8,101 nt of DNA from Halobacteriaceae archaeon Tc-Br11_E2g27 (GCA_001564135.1 LKNH01000113.1:1-8101); one strand, 5' to 3'. Positions 1-6,070 are shown, numbered from the stretch's first letter. The notes: generated by a model not told the origin, from the letters alone. Translations and numbers: made by a program.

Positions 1-435
1 CCTGACGTCCCAGCTACTGACGATGATGTGCCGACAACTGTGACCGTTCTTGAACCGATGGAAGGTCATATTGATTTCGATGAGGGAACGATGAACTTCA
101 CTTCAAGTACCCTCGAAGTCGAGAACACCGCACTTGCCGGTACTGCTGCATTTAAATTCGACCTTACTGAGTCGTCGACCGAAGGGAGTGGGGAACTTTC
201 CGACGGCTTTGGTGAGTTCGAAGTTGATACCGATACCTGGGAGGGTGACGGCGACGTTTCGCTGGTCGACAACGAGTTCATCGTTGATGAGGAACGTCAG
301 CAAGAGGCAGGCTACGATTACGAAAATATCGAGGAGAATGCCCAGCTAGTCGATGATAACGGTAACTGGGTTGCTGATGAAGTCGGTGCAAACTTCCTTG
401 AGCTAAATCTTGACATGCAGTTTGAAGAGTTCGTC
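1..435 (+). repeat. Module A, copy 1 (VDNE module)
   Basis: First visible copy of the unnamed module, possibly cut by the window edge. It has the 'FDEGTMNF' strand that parallels 'YDPENGVMTVEG' in copy 4, VDNEF at residues 80-84, and ends with 'NFLELNLDMQFEEF', parallel to 'NWLELELGLEITEL' in copy 3. The stretch between VDNEF and the final strand contains an insertion absent from copy 3. Confidence 0.6.
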
Positions 436-3400
436 GGTGAAGAGAGCGAACTTGAAGGTGTGGTCGAGGATAACAGCGGCGACCCAATCGACAATGCATC
501 CGTCGACATCGTTGATGACGCAACTTCAGATGTCGTGACTGACGCCGATGGCTCGTTTTCAGTGGATGGGTTCGAACCTGGTGAACAGGAGATTCGGATA
601 AATGCTGAGGGGTACGAGCCGTCTGAGCAGACCATTGAGTTTGAACCGCTTGAAACCACCGAGCAGGACTTTGCGCTTGTCCCTGGAGCGACCGAATACA
701 ACGTGAACGCAACGCCAGCAGATGACGAAATCGTCGAAGAGGATATGCTCGGCGTGCGTGTGCAAGTCGAGAATGAAGGGACAGGTAGCGAAGAACAAGA
801 GATAACGCTGAACGTGGATGGTCAGGAAGTCGATAGCAAGACAATCGAACTCGGGGAAGATATTGAAGACGATGTAACACCGGACCTGCTTGACCACGAG
901 ACTGACTTCACGCTTGAGTGGGAAGCAGAGGGTGAGGGGGATGTTGAGTTAGAAGTTGAAAGCGACGATAGTTCGGATACCGCTCAAGTCGAGGTTATTG
1001 ATGAAAGCGACCTCGATATCGACGCCTTACTCGATGGAGAAAGCGAAGAGGGTGGGTATATTGGCTTTGAGGATGACTCGGCATCCGCTGCTCAAGAAGA
1101 TGGGCTCTTACTCCCACCAAACGGGGATGAAGTCTCTGACCAATCAGGTGAGCCAATTACCGTTGAAGGGCTTGTTTCTGGTGACACGTGGACATCCACA
1201 GATGTGGATTTCCCGACGCTATTTGTCGAAGACGCTGAATTAGAGGCAGAGGTCAGTGCGCCGCTTGGGCTTGACGGGACATACGACCACGAAGCCGACG
1301 AAATGACTATCGAGGGTCTGTTACAGGTTTCCGTTGACGGCGTCGGCTCGTTTGAGTTCGAGATTGAAGCCGTTACAGACTCAAGCGGTGACCTCACTGG
1401 TGAGGCTGATTTGGATGAAGATGGTGGGGACGTGGTTGCTGTTGATAACGAATTCATCGCGGATGACGAGACTGGTGATGGGGTTGTCGATGCGGCAGTT
1501 GGTCTCCCAGCAACGGACTCGGGTGCACAGTGGCTGTATCTCCCATTCGAATTCAATGCCGAGGAAGTTGATGGAGACCTTGCACTCGGTGACCTTGAAG
1601 GGAAGGTGACAGATGAGGATGGCGACCCAATCGAGGATGCAACCGTTGAACTGGGTGATGAAGCTGATACCCGGTCAGATGAAGACGGTGAGTACGCGCT
1701 TGAAAATGTTGACGCAGGGGAATACGACGCGACAGTCGAAGCAAGTGGCTTCGAGGAAGTGACGACCGAAGTGGAGATTGAAGATGGCGAAACAGTGACC
1801 GAGGACTTCGAACTCGCCGCAGGCGAAGCTGAGTTTGAGCTAGACCTTGCTGGTGATAGCGTAAATGCAGGCGATGTTGTTGAAGTCGAAGCGACTGTTG
1901 AAAATATCGGAGAAGCCTCAGGTGAGACAGAAGCGACAATTGAATTAGCCGATGAAGAAGAAACGGAGGATATTGAACTCGATGGCGAAGACTCCGAGTC
2001 GTTCTCACTCACGTGGGAAACTGATGAAGACGATGAGGGCGAGTACACTGCGGAGCTAACCACAGATGATGAAAGCGTAGGCGCTGATGTCATCGTCGAC
2101 GAGCCGCTGGATGACGAGGGTGCAGATGCGACGTTCAGCGCATCCAGCACTGATGGGTTCATCCTCTTTACTGAGAATGAATTTGTGGACGAGGAAGCAC
2201 TCGCGCTCCCAACCGAAGACGGGGGTAATGCTATCGAAATCGACGGACTCGTCGAAGATGGAGAGTGGGAATCGACCTCAGTCGAGTTCCCTGATATCGA
2301 AGACGAAAACCTCCCGCTGCCGGCATCAGTTGATACTCCTGGTTTGGAAGGTGATATCGACCTTGAAACCGGGGAGATGACTGCTGACGGAACCCTCGAA
2401 GTTGACCTTGAAGGAAATGGGTTTGATTTCGAAATTGGACTGACGACTGATGACAGTGGTGAACTGAGCGGTGATGCCTCGACGGATGAGGTGCTGTTAG
2501 TCGACAACGAATACACAGTCGATGGGGAGTCCGGTAACCCAGCTATCGATGGCTCTCTCGACCTCCCGGCTGATGACCCAGGTGAGAACTGGCTTGAACT
2601 TGAACTCGGATTGGAGATAACTGAGCTTGATGGCGACGGTCTTCCGACGGGAACTGTTGAAGGAACCGTTGAAGCTGATGATGGTGCATCCCTCGAAGAT
2701 GTGACTGTCGAATCCGGCGAGGAGGAAACAACCACTGATGAAAGTGGGGCATACGAAATCGAGGTACTCGCTGATGGCGACGAAATCTCATTTATATCCG
2801 ATGACCACCTCGATGAGAGCGTCGAAGTGGATGTCGAAGAGGACGAAACTGAAACCGAAGATGTCGAATTAGCGACTGCGGCGGCGGAGTTCGAAACGGA
2901 ACTCGGTAGCGAGGAAGGCTTAGTCTTTGCAACTGTCGAGAACGTTGGCGATGCTGAAGGCGAGACGACGGTGACCCTCGCAGCAGATGATGAAGAAATT
3001 GAAGAAGATATCAAACTGGATGCAGGCGAGCGCGACAGTATCGAGTTAGAGGTCCCAGAGGATGACGATGTCGAAGCAACCGCCACAGCAGGTGGCGAAG
3101 AGACTGCCGCCAGTCTCGCAACCAACGAGGATGCAACCGATGACGAAGACGAGACAGACGGTGATGCCGACGTATTTGCTGAAAGTACTGGCGGATTCAT
3201 GTTCACCGATGATGACACCATCGGCGACCTGAGCGACGACGAAATCGAGGAACTGCTGTTCGAAGATGAGGACGGACTTGCGTTCCCACCAGTTGACCAC
3301 GAGGCTGCCGAAGAGTGGCCAACCGGCGAGAACCCAATCCAGATGGTGGGAGAGGTTGATGAAGACGATGGAACCTGGCAAGCAACCGATGTCGAGTTCC

Positions 3401-3948
3401 CAGACCTGTACGTTCCATCTGCTGACCTGATTGCAGATGTCGAGGCGCCGAACCTCGGCGGCGAATATGACCCAGAAAACGGTGTGATGACCGTTGAAGG
3501 AGAGATGGACGTTGATGTGCTTGATTCGGACGCCGTGTTGAACTTCGAAATCGCTGCAACCACGGAAGACAGTGGCGCGCTCACGGGCGAGATGGATGTT
3601 GACGAAGAAGGTGGAGAAGCAGTGTTTGTCGATAATGAGTACGTCATTACGGAAGAGTCCGGGAGTCCAATCATTGATGCTGCACTTGGAATCGATGAGG
3701 ATGGCTCTGCAGATACGGAAGGGCAAAATTGGATGCAATTAGAGATGGAGCTTGAATTTGACCCTGACGATGCCGAAACGGACGAAACTGAAAGCGCATC
3801 CGAGTCCGATGATGATGAAGAAGAGGCAGGCACTTTCCTCACTGCGTTCGGTCAACTTGTTGGCTTCGTCGGATTGCTCGCGGGGGTTGTCGCGATGGGT
3901 ATCGGGGTTGCCAGTCGATTCATTGGCGCGATTGACCCCGACTCCTAA
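1..3948 (+). CDS. Giant modular acidic surface protein, 5'-truncated by the window
   Basis: The reading frame is open from the first base, so the true start and any signal peptide lie upstream; residue numbers here count the GTG at 28 as 1 (1306 residues to the TAA). Three copies of an A-B-C unit are followed by a fourth A. A carries VDNE(F/Y) at residues 80, 472, 825 and 1201. B (about 141-217, 521-599, 875-951) resembles the carboxypeptidase regulatory-like beta fold, with the 'G.V.D.dG.pi.dA.V' and 'T..dG.y' pattern. C (about 221-326, 600-691, 952-1022) resembles CARDB, with 'V.V...VeN.G..ege....L..dg'. An Asp/Glu/Ser stalk (about 1246-1267) leads to one hydrophobic helix (about 1270-1296) and a ten-residue tail. 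By hand count about 33% of residues are Asp or Glu, with only four Lys and six Arg, and I see no Cys. Three N-X-S/T sequons (N23, N156, N227) could be glycosylated. I infer an extracellular, membrane-anchored, adhesin- or binding-type protein; its ligand is unknown. Confidence 0.9.
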   Translation, partial: PDVPATDDDVPTTVTVLEPMEGHIDFDEGTMNFTSSTLEVENTALAGTAAFKFDLTESSTEGSGELSDGFGEFEVDTDTWEGDGDVSLVDNEFIVDEERQQEAGYDYENIEENAQLVDDNGNWVADEVGANFLELNLDMQFEEFVGEESELEGVVEDNSGDPIDNASVDIVDDATSDVVTDADGSFSVDGFEPGEQEIRINAEGYEPSEQTIEFEPLETTEQDFALVPGATEYNVNATPADDEIVEEDMLGVRVQVENEGTGSEEQEITLNVDGQEVDSKTIELGEDIEDDVTPDLLDHETDFTLEWEAEGEGDVELEVESDDSSDTAQVEVIDESDLDIDALLDGESEEGGYIGFEDDSASAAQEDGLLLPPNGDEVSDQSGEPITVEGLVSGDTWTSTDVDFPTLFVEDAELEAEVSAPLGLDGTYDHEADEMTIEGLLQVSVDGVGSFEFEIEAVTDSSGDLTGEADLDEDGGDVVAVDNEFIADDETGDGVVDAAVGLPATDSGAQWLYLPFEFNAEEVDGDLALGDLEGKVTDEDGDPIEDATVELGDEADTRSDEDGEYALENVDAGEYDATVEASGFEEVTTEVEIEDGETVTEDFELAAGEAEFELDLAGDSVNAGDVVEVEATVENIGEASGETEATIELADEEETEDIELDGEDSESFSLTWETDEDDEGEYTAELTTDDESVGADVIVDEPLDDEGADATFSASSTDGFILFTENEFVDEEALALPTEDGGNAIEIDGLVEDGEWESTSVEFPDIEDENLPLPASVDTPGLEGDIDLETGEMTADGTLEVDLEGNGFDFEIGLTTDDSGELSGDASTDEVLLVDNEYTVDGESGNPAIDGSLDLPADDPGENWLELELGLEITELDGDGLPTGTVEGTVEADDGASLEDVTVESGEEETTTDESGAYEIEVLADGDEISFISDDHLDESVEVDVEEDETETEDVELATAAAEFETELGSEEGLVFATVENVGDAEGETTVTLAADDEEIEEDIKLDAGERDSIELEVPEDDDVEATATAGGEETAASLATNEDATDDEDETDGDADVFAESTGGFMFTDDDTIGDLSDDEIEELLFEDEDGLAFPPVDHEAAEEWPTGENPIQMVGEVDEDDGTWQATDVEFPDLYVPSADLIADVEAPNLGGEYDPENGVMTVEGEMDVDVLDSDAVLNFEIAATTEDSGALTGEMDVDEEGGEAVFVDNEYVITEESGSPIIDAALGIDEDGSADTEGQNWMQLEMELEFDPDDAETDETESASESDDDEEEAGTFLTAFGQLVGFVGLLAGVVAMGIGVASRFIGAIDPDS
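448..1005 (+). repeat. Modules B and C, copy 1 (carboxypeptidase-regulatory-like, then CARDB-like)
   Basis: B spans about residues 141-217: 'EGVVEDNSGDPIDNASVDIV', then a 'TDADGSFSVDGFEPG' turn and a closing 'FAL' strand. C spans about 221-326 and has 'VRVQVENEGTGSEEQEITL' followed by 'DFTLEWEAEGEGDVELEV', the usual CARDB progression. The DNA at 478-491 is identical to 1621-1634 in copy 2, so some nucleotide identity between copies survives. Confidence 0.65.
1054..1560 (+). repeat. Module A, copy 2 (VDNE module)
   Basis: A complete copy, about residues 343-511. In order it shows an entry strand 'GGYIGF', a 'TWTSTDVDFPTLFV' strand, 'YDHEADEMTIEG', an F-x-F-E-I-E strand, 'DSSGDLTGEA', VDNEF at 472-476, 'VGLPATDSGAQWL' and a closing 'LPFEF'. 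All these elements recur in copies 3 and 4 in the same order. Confidence 0.7.
1588..2100 (+). repeat. Modules B and C, copy 2 (carboxypeptidase-regulatory-like, then CARDB-like)
   Basis: B spans about residues 521-599 and reads 'LEGKVTDEDGDPIEDATVEL', then 'DEDGEYALENVDAGEYDATV', a very clear carboxypeptidase-regulatory-like pattern. C spans about 600-691, with 'EVEATVENIGEASGETEATI' and 'FSLTWETDEDDEGEYTAEL'. This is the best-preserved of the three B-C pairs. Confidence 0.7.
2125..2625 (+). repeat. Module A, copy 3 (VDNE module)
   Basis: About residues 700-866: 'DGFILFTENEF', 'EWESTSVEFPDI', 'IDLETGEMTADG', 'FDFEIGLTTDDSGELSG', VDNEY at 825-829, 'LDLPADDPGENWLELEL'. It is the most compact of the copies between the first strand and VDNE. 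Confidence 0.7.
2650..3093 (+). repeat. Modules B and C, copy 3, shortened
   Basis: B spans about residues 875-951 ('GTVEGTVEADDGASLEDVTV', then 'TDESGAYEIEVLADGDEISF'). C is only about 71 residues (952-1022) against about 106 and 92 in copies 1 and 2. The 'VFATVENVGDAEGETTVTL' core is kept, but the first strand is reduced and the 'LTWE' strand is replaced by 'SIELEVPEDDDVEATATAGG'. It is followed by an acidic linker rich in D, E and T. Confidence 0.6.
3175..3765 (+). repeat. Module A, copy 4 (VDNE module), membrane-proximal
   Basis: About residues 1050-1246: 'STGGFMFTDDD', 'TWQATDVEFPDLYV', 'YDPENGVMTVEG', 'LNFEIAATTEDSGALTGEM', VDNEY at 1201-1205, 'GQNWMQLEMELEF'. It has a longer acidic loop after the first strand (about residues 1061-1083). 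It is not followed by B-C modules but goes straight into the acidic stalk and the anchor. Confidence 0.7.
3835..3915 (+). other. C-terminal transmembrane anchor of the surface protein
   Basis: Residues about 1270-1296 form one uninterrupted hydrophobic stretch (F, L, V, G, A, I, M) after an Asp/Glu-rich stalk, with Arg1297 and a short tail ending in 'AIDPDS'. I see no PGF motif ahead of the helix and no basic cluster after it, so it does not look like the archaeosortase-processed PGF-CTERM signal. A plain single-pass anchor is the simplest reading. Confidence 0.75.
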
Positions 3949-3953
3949 CCCTG

Positions 3954-4020
3954 CTGAAAAGTATTCTTGTTGTGACTATCGGTATATTGAATTGGTCGGT
4001 CACATTCTTCAGTAATTTTT
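3954..4020 (+). terminator. Possible transcription terminator of the surface protein gene
   Basis: Shortly after the stop codon, TGTGAC (3971-3976) pairs with GTCACA (3999-4004), and CTGAA (3954-3958) pairs with TTCAG (4008-4012) outside it. A run of five T follows at 4016-4020. The stem is weak and has a large loop. Haloarchaeal termination depends mainly on T-rich sequence, so the T run is the more relevant part. Confidence 0.4.
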
Positions 4021-4102
4021 CAGATGTTTGCACAGACTGTCCATACTGATTATTGTGTTTATTTTCGTGCCGACAGCACGTAACCGGGTGTTCTGCAGGC
4101 TG

Positions 4103-4130
4103 CAATTCATGAATTGTGAATAGTTACTAT
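4103..4130. promoter_or_regulatory. Two adjacent palindromes, operator-like
   Basis: CAATTCATGAATTG (4103-4116) is a perfect 14-base palindrome. Three bases later, ATAGTTACTAT (4120-4130) is a perfect palindrome around a central T. Such paired dyads are typical binding sites for dimeric helix-turn-helix regulators. No gene start is close by, so the regulated promoter, if any, is unclear. Confidence 0.3.
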
Positions 4131-4140
4131 AGTGAAAACC

Positions 4141-4230
4141 TATCCTTTCGGTTGGCATCATCAACTATCGCCTGCGTGGATGAGATAGCATAGCTCCGTT
4201 ACACTAGGATTGCTCACAACGGAAAGGATA
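4141..4230. repeat. 90-base segment bounded by 14-base inverted repeats
   Basis: TATCCTTTCGGTTG (4141-4154) and CAACGGAAAGGATA (4217-4230) are inverted copies with one mismatch (4150 against 4221). The 62-base interior can form smaller competing hairpins (4158-4162 with 4179-4183, or 4165-4169 with 4184-4188). It could be a miniature inverted-repeat element or a long stem-loop RNA. I see no direct repeat in the flanks that would mark a target duplication. Confidence 0.5.
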
Positions 4231-4319
4231 CAGTAGTAGGTGAATGCTCATATGATTCCTTGAGAATCGTCTATCCGTCTCAGACAACTGACGCTACTGG
4301 GCAGAAGCTAGTGAACAAT

Positions 4320-4358
4320 CTCGCCACCTCGGGATGGCGAGTATGGTAACGACGTTAC
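4320..4358. repeat. GC-rich hairpin plus adjacent 13-base palindrome
   Basis: CTCGCCA (4320-4326) and TGGCGAG (4335-4341) form a perfect 7-bp stem with an 8-base loop. Four bases later GTAACGACGTTAC (4346-4358) is a perfect palindrome around a central A. Function unknown. Confidence 0.4.
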
Positions 4359-4518
4359 GTCCGGCAGTATGTGGAACTTGAATAGTTCTCTTGTGTGTAT
4401 ATGGGTTGACTCGTGCTTTCTCCTCATAGAGTGGCTACTGAATCTCATCCCACAGACTATTGCCTCGTGATTGGGCGATTGATGTCTCTTCCTCAAGCAG
4501 TTCGTGTCGCCACTTTCC

Positions 4519-4539
4519 TTTAGATACCTTTCATCTAAA
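4519..4539 (-). terminator. Stem-loop after the four-helix membrane protein gene
   Basis: TTTAGAT (4519-4525) and ATCTAAA (4533-4539) form a perfect 7-bp AT-rich stem with a 7-base loop, starting 15 bases after the stop codon of the minus-strand gene that ends at 4555. On the minus strand the hairpin is preceded by TTTT rather than followed by it, so it is not a classic intrinsic terminator, but its position suits a 3' end signal. Confidence 0.35.
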
Positions 4540-4554
4540 ACGTCGGAATTGGCG

Positions 4555-5031
4555 TTACTGAGAGCCGAACTTGGATGTTACAATCCCTGATAGAAAGCTC
4601 CCAATTCCGCTCAACCCAGCCAGTGCAATCAGGTCGAACGCACCGACAGGTCCTTCCTCTTCACCGTTTCCGGGTCCAGCCTGACTGATAAACAGTCCGG
4701 CAACGACTATCAACACCGTCGCTCCGATAAGACAACCCGCCCCGATGATGAGGACGCTCCGGTTGGTTGAGGTCCGTAATCCCTCAAATATACCAACGAT
4801 ACCAGCAACGAGCGGCGCACTGAGACTAGCGATGAGAAGGAACGCAAGCGGAGTATACCCTTCGACGACTTGGCGTTCTTCCCCCCCAAGGTCGGACATC
4901 ACCAGTGCCTCAATCCATTCCCAGGTAAACAATGCAACAAGGCCGATCCCCACCCCAACGCCGAACATAGCGAGGGTAATTCGGCTAACCACGTTAAGTG
5001 GATTCTCACCCATAGTCGAATAGCTGTTCAC
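4555..5031 (-). CDS. Small four-helix membrane protein, function unknown
   Basis: A 158-residue protein with four predicted membrane helices at about residues 17-36, 60-81, 92-115 and 130-150. An acidic loop lies between helices 1 and 2 ('LGGEERQVVEG') and a 'GNGEEEGP' loop between 3 and 4. The helices are rich in Gly, Ala, Val and Ile. I do not recognise the family; no transporter signature or catalytic motif is visible. The start is uncertain: residue 1 is a GTG at 5031, with an ATG at residue 7 (5013). A TATA-like sequence centred 26 bases upstream of the GTG favours a transcript beginning at about 5031, which makes a leaderless GTG or a short-leader ATG possible. It is last of three minus-strand genes, 64 bases after the M29-like gene, with its own apparent promoter. 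Confidence 0.8.
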   Translation of the reverse strand: MNSYSTMGENPLNVVSRITLAMFGVGVGIGLVALFTWEWIEALVMSDLGGEERQVVEGYTPLAFLLIASLSAPLVAGIVGIFEGLRTSTNRSVLIIGAGCLIGATVLIVVAGLFISQAGPGNGEEEGPVGAFDLIALAGLSGIGSFLSGIVTSKFGSQ

Positions 5032-5053
5032 AAGGGTGGGTAATTAAAGCAAC

Positions 5054-5061
5054 TATTTATC
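5054..5061 (-). promoter_or_regulatory. TATA-like box of the four-helix membrane protein gene
   Basis: On the minus strand the sequence reads GATAAATA, centred about 26 bases upstream of the GTG at 5031, the usual spacing from TATA box to transcription start in haloarchaea. No Shine-Dalgarno sequence precedes either candidate start, which fits a leaderless or near-leaderless mRNA. Confidence 0.5.
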
Positions 5062-5095
5062 ATTATTATCCGATACGAACGTCGCCAACCGGCAG

Positions 5096-6049
5096 TCACT
5101 TCGTGGGGAGAGTTACTTCGACTCCATCAGCATACACTGTCGGCTCTGTGAGTATCCCATCCATATGGATTGGTGCAACGACATCGCCCCCGATTCCGTG
5201 GTCGTCACCAACCGCCAGATGAACAGTTCCACCGGCTTTTTCATCAAGAAGGACGGAGCCAATCAATTCGGTGACCGCGACGTTCGTTCCGATACCGAGT
5301 TCTGCAAGGTTGTATGCATCGTTACCGACTTCTTCAGCGGCCACTTCAAGCTCGTTGCTGATTGGCTCATCATCGACATTAGTGACGAAGCCGTCCTCGA
5401 CAGTGAACGTAACCGTCTGTCCATCTTCGAGTTTACCGTGTGGTCGAATCGTTCCATCAACCACAATCGTCCCGTCAGCGGATACGGGGCTGACAAAGAC
5501 CTCTCCTGCAGGGAGGTTCGAAAAGTCGCCGGGTTCGTGAACGATTCCTGTGTCTGGAAGCCACTCGCGGTCACCAATCTCTAGCGTGATATCAGTACCT
5601 TGTGGCGATGTTACACGAACCTCGTCGGCATCAGCAACCTGGTCGAGGACGTTTTCACACTCGTCAGCGATTCGCTCATAATCTGCATCGAGTCCCATCA
5701 AAAAGACACCGTCAGTAATTCCTGGAAGCGTTGCAGCACGCGCTCCCGAACTGGTCGCGTTCGAGCGGGCGTTGGTGTGACTCAGGCTCTTTGTCGTCGG
5801 TGCAAGCACGACATCGGCATGTGCCATGGCCGCCGCAACAGGCTCTGGTGGTTCGGTTCCATGCTGCTCACCTGGTGGATACCGGATAACGGAGACATCA
5901 TCGCTGATTTCACCCGCAACCGTATAGAGCGCTTCAGCAATTGCAGTTCGTTTGTCGTCGGTTACGATAAGGCAACTTTCCGATGGCTGGAGGTTCATAC
6001 ACTGTGTGATTGCAGTCGTTGCAGGCTGGCGCAGTGATTCGTTTTCCAT
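5096..6049 (-). CDS. Aminopeptidase T-like (M29 / COG2309) protein, short form
   Basis: A 317-residue protein starting at the ATG at 6049 (MENESLRQ...). The frame is open further upstream to 6175, but that extension runs into the neighbouring gene and looks non-coding. Family motifs: an N-terminal 'VTDDKR' segment, 'HTNARSNATSSGARAATLPG' (about 91-110), 'NLPAGEVFVSP' (E183), 'NLAELGIGTN' (E250), 'DEKAGGTVHLAVG' (H277) and 'IHMDG' (H295, D297). From the known M29 metal site (Glu, Glu, His, His, Asp) these five are the expected ligands, with matching spacing except for a shorter gap between the two His. It is shorter than classic M29 aminopeptidases (about 400 residues). The substrate is unproven, as related proteins include non-peptidase metalloenzymes. 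It sits 61 bases after the phosphoesterase gene. Cytoplasmic: no signal peptide or helix. Confidence 0.85.
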   Translation of the reverse strand: MENESLRQPATTAITQCMNLQPSESCLIVTDDKRTAIAEALYTVAGEISDDVSVIRYPPGEQHGTEPPEPVAAAMAHADVVLAPTTKSLSHTNARSNATSSGARAATLPGITDGVFLMGLDADYERIADECENVLDQVADADEVRVTSPQGTDITLEIGDREWLPDTGIVHEPGDFSNLPAGEVFVSPVSADGTIVVDGTIRPHGKLEDGQTVTFTVEDGFVTNVDDEPISNELEVAAEEVGNDAYNLAELGIGTNVAVTELIGSVLLDEKAGGTVHLAVGDDHGIGGDVVAPIHMDGILTEPTVYADGVEVTLPTK

Positions 6050-6070
6050 ACACGCCACTTGGGTGGAGCA

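Larger units (their letters stand above)
3949..4554. other. 606-base non-coding region rich in palindromes
   Basis: No frame here carries a convincing intact protein: no recognisable motif, and the short open frames are interrupted and lack haloarchaeal acidity. I see no tRNA or rRNA. There are many inverted repeats: a 14-base palindrome at 4103-4116, an 11-base one at 4120-4130, a 14-base near-perfect inverted repeat at 4141-4154/4217-4230, a 7-bp stem at 4320-4326/4335-4341, a 13-base palindrome at 4346-4358, a 5-bp stem at 4374-4378/4384-4388 and a 7-bp stem at 4519-4525/4533-4539. On the minus strand a faint protein-like frame with one stop lies between 4294 and 4518. The stretch could hold regulatory sites, a structured RNA or the debris of a lost element. 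Confidence 0.6.

Noticed and set aside
278..880. Antisense frame of 200 codons rich in Arg, Leu, His and Gln
   Set aside because: Basic composition alien to haloarchaeal proteins and full overlap with a clearly coding frame; typical shadow.
1092..3842. A 916-codon serine-rich open frame antisense to the surface protein gene
   Set aside because: It is a by-product of the sense composition. Asp and Glu codons (GAN) reverse to NTC, and in the shifted frame this reads TCN, which is always Ser and never a stop. The low-complexity Ser-rich product has no domain or start context.
4066..4080. Hairpin CGTGC/GCACG as a terminator of the surface protein gene
   Set aside because: On the plus strand the T-rich run precedes rather than follows the 5-bp stem, and a better T run lies upstream at 4016-4020.
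3949..4554. CRISPR array, tRNA or intact insertion sequence in the gap
   Set aside because: No regularly spaced direct repeats, no cloverleaf with a T-arm, and no transposase frame were found; only inverted repeats are present.
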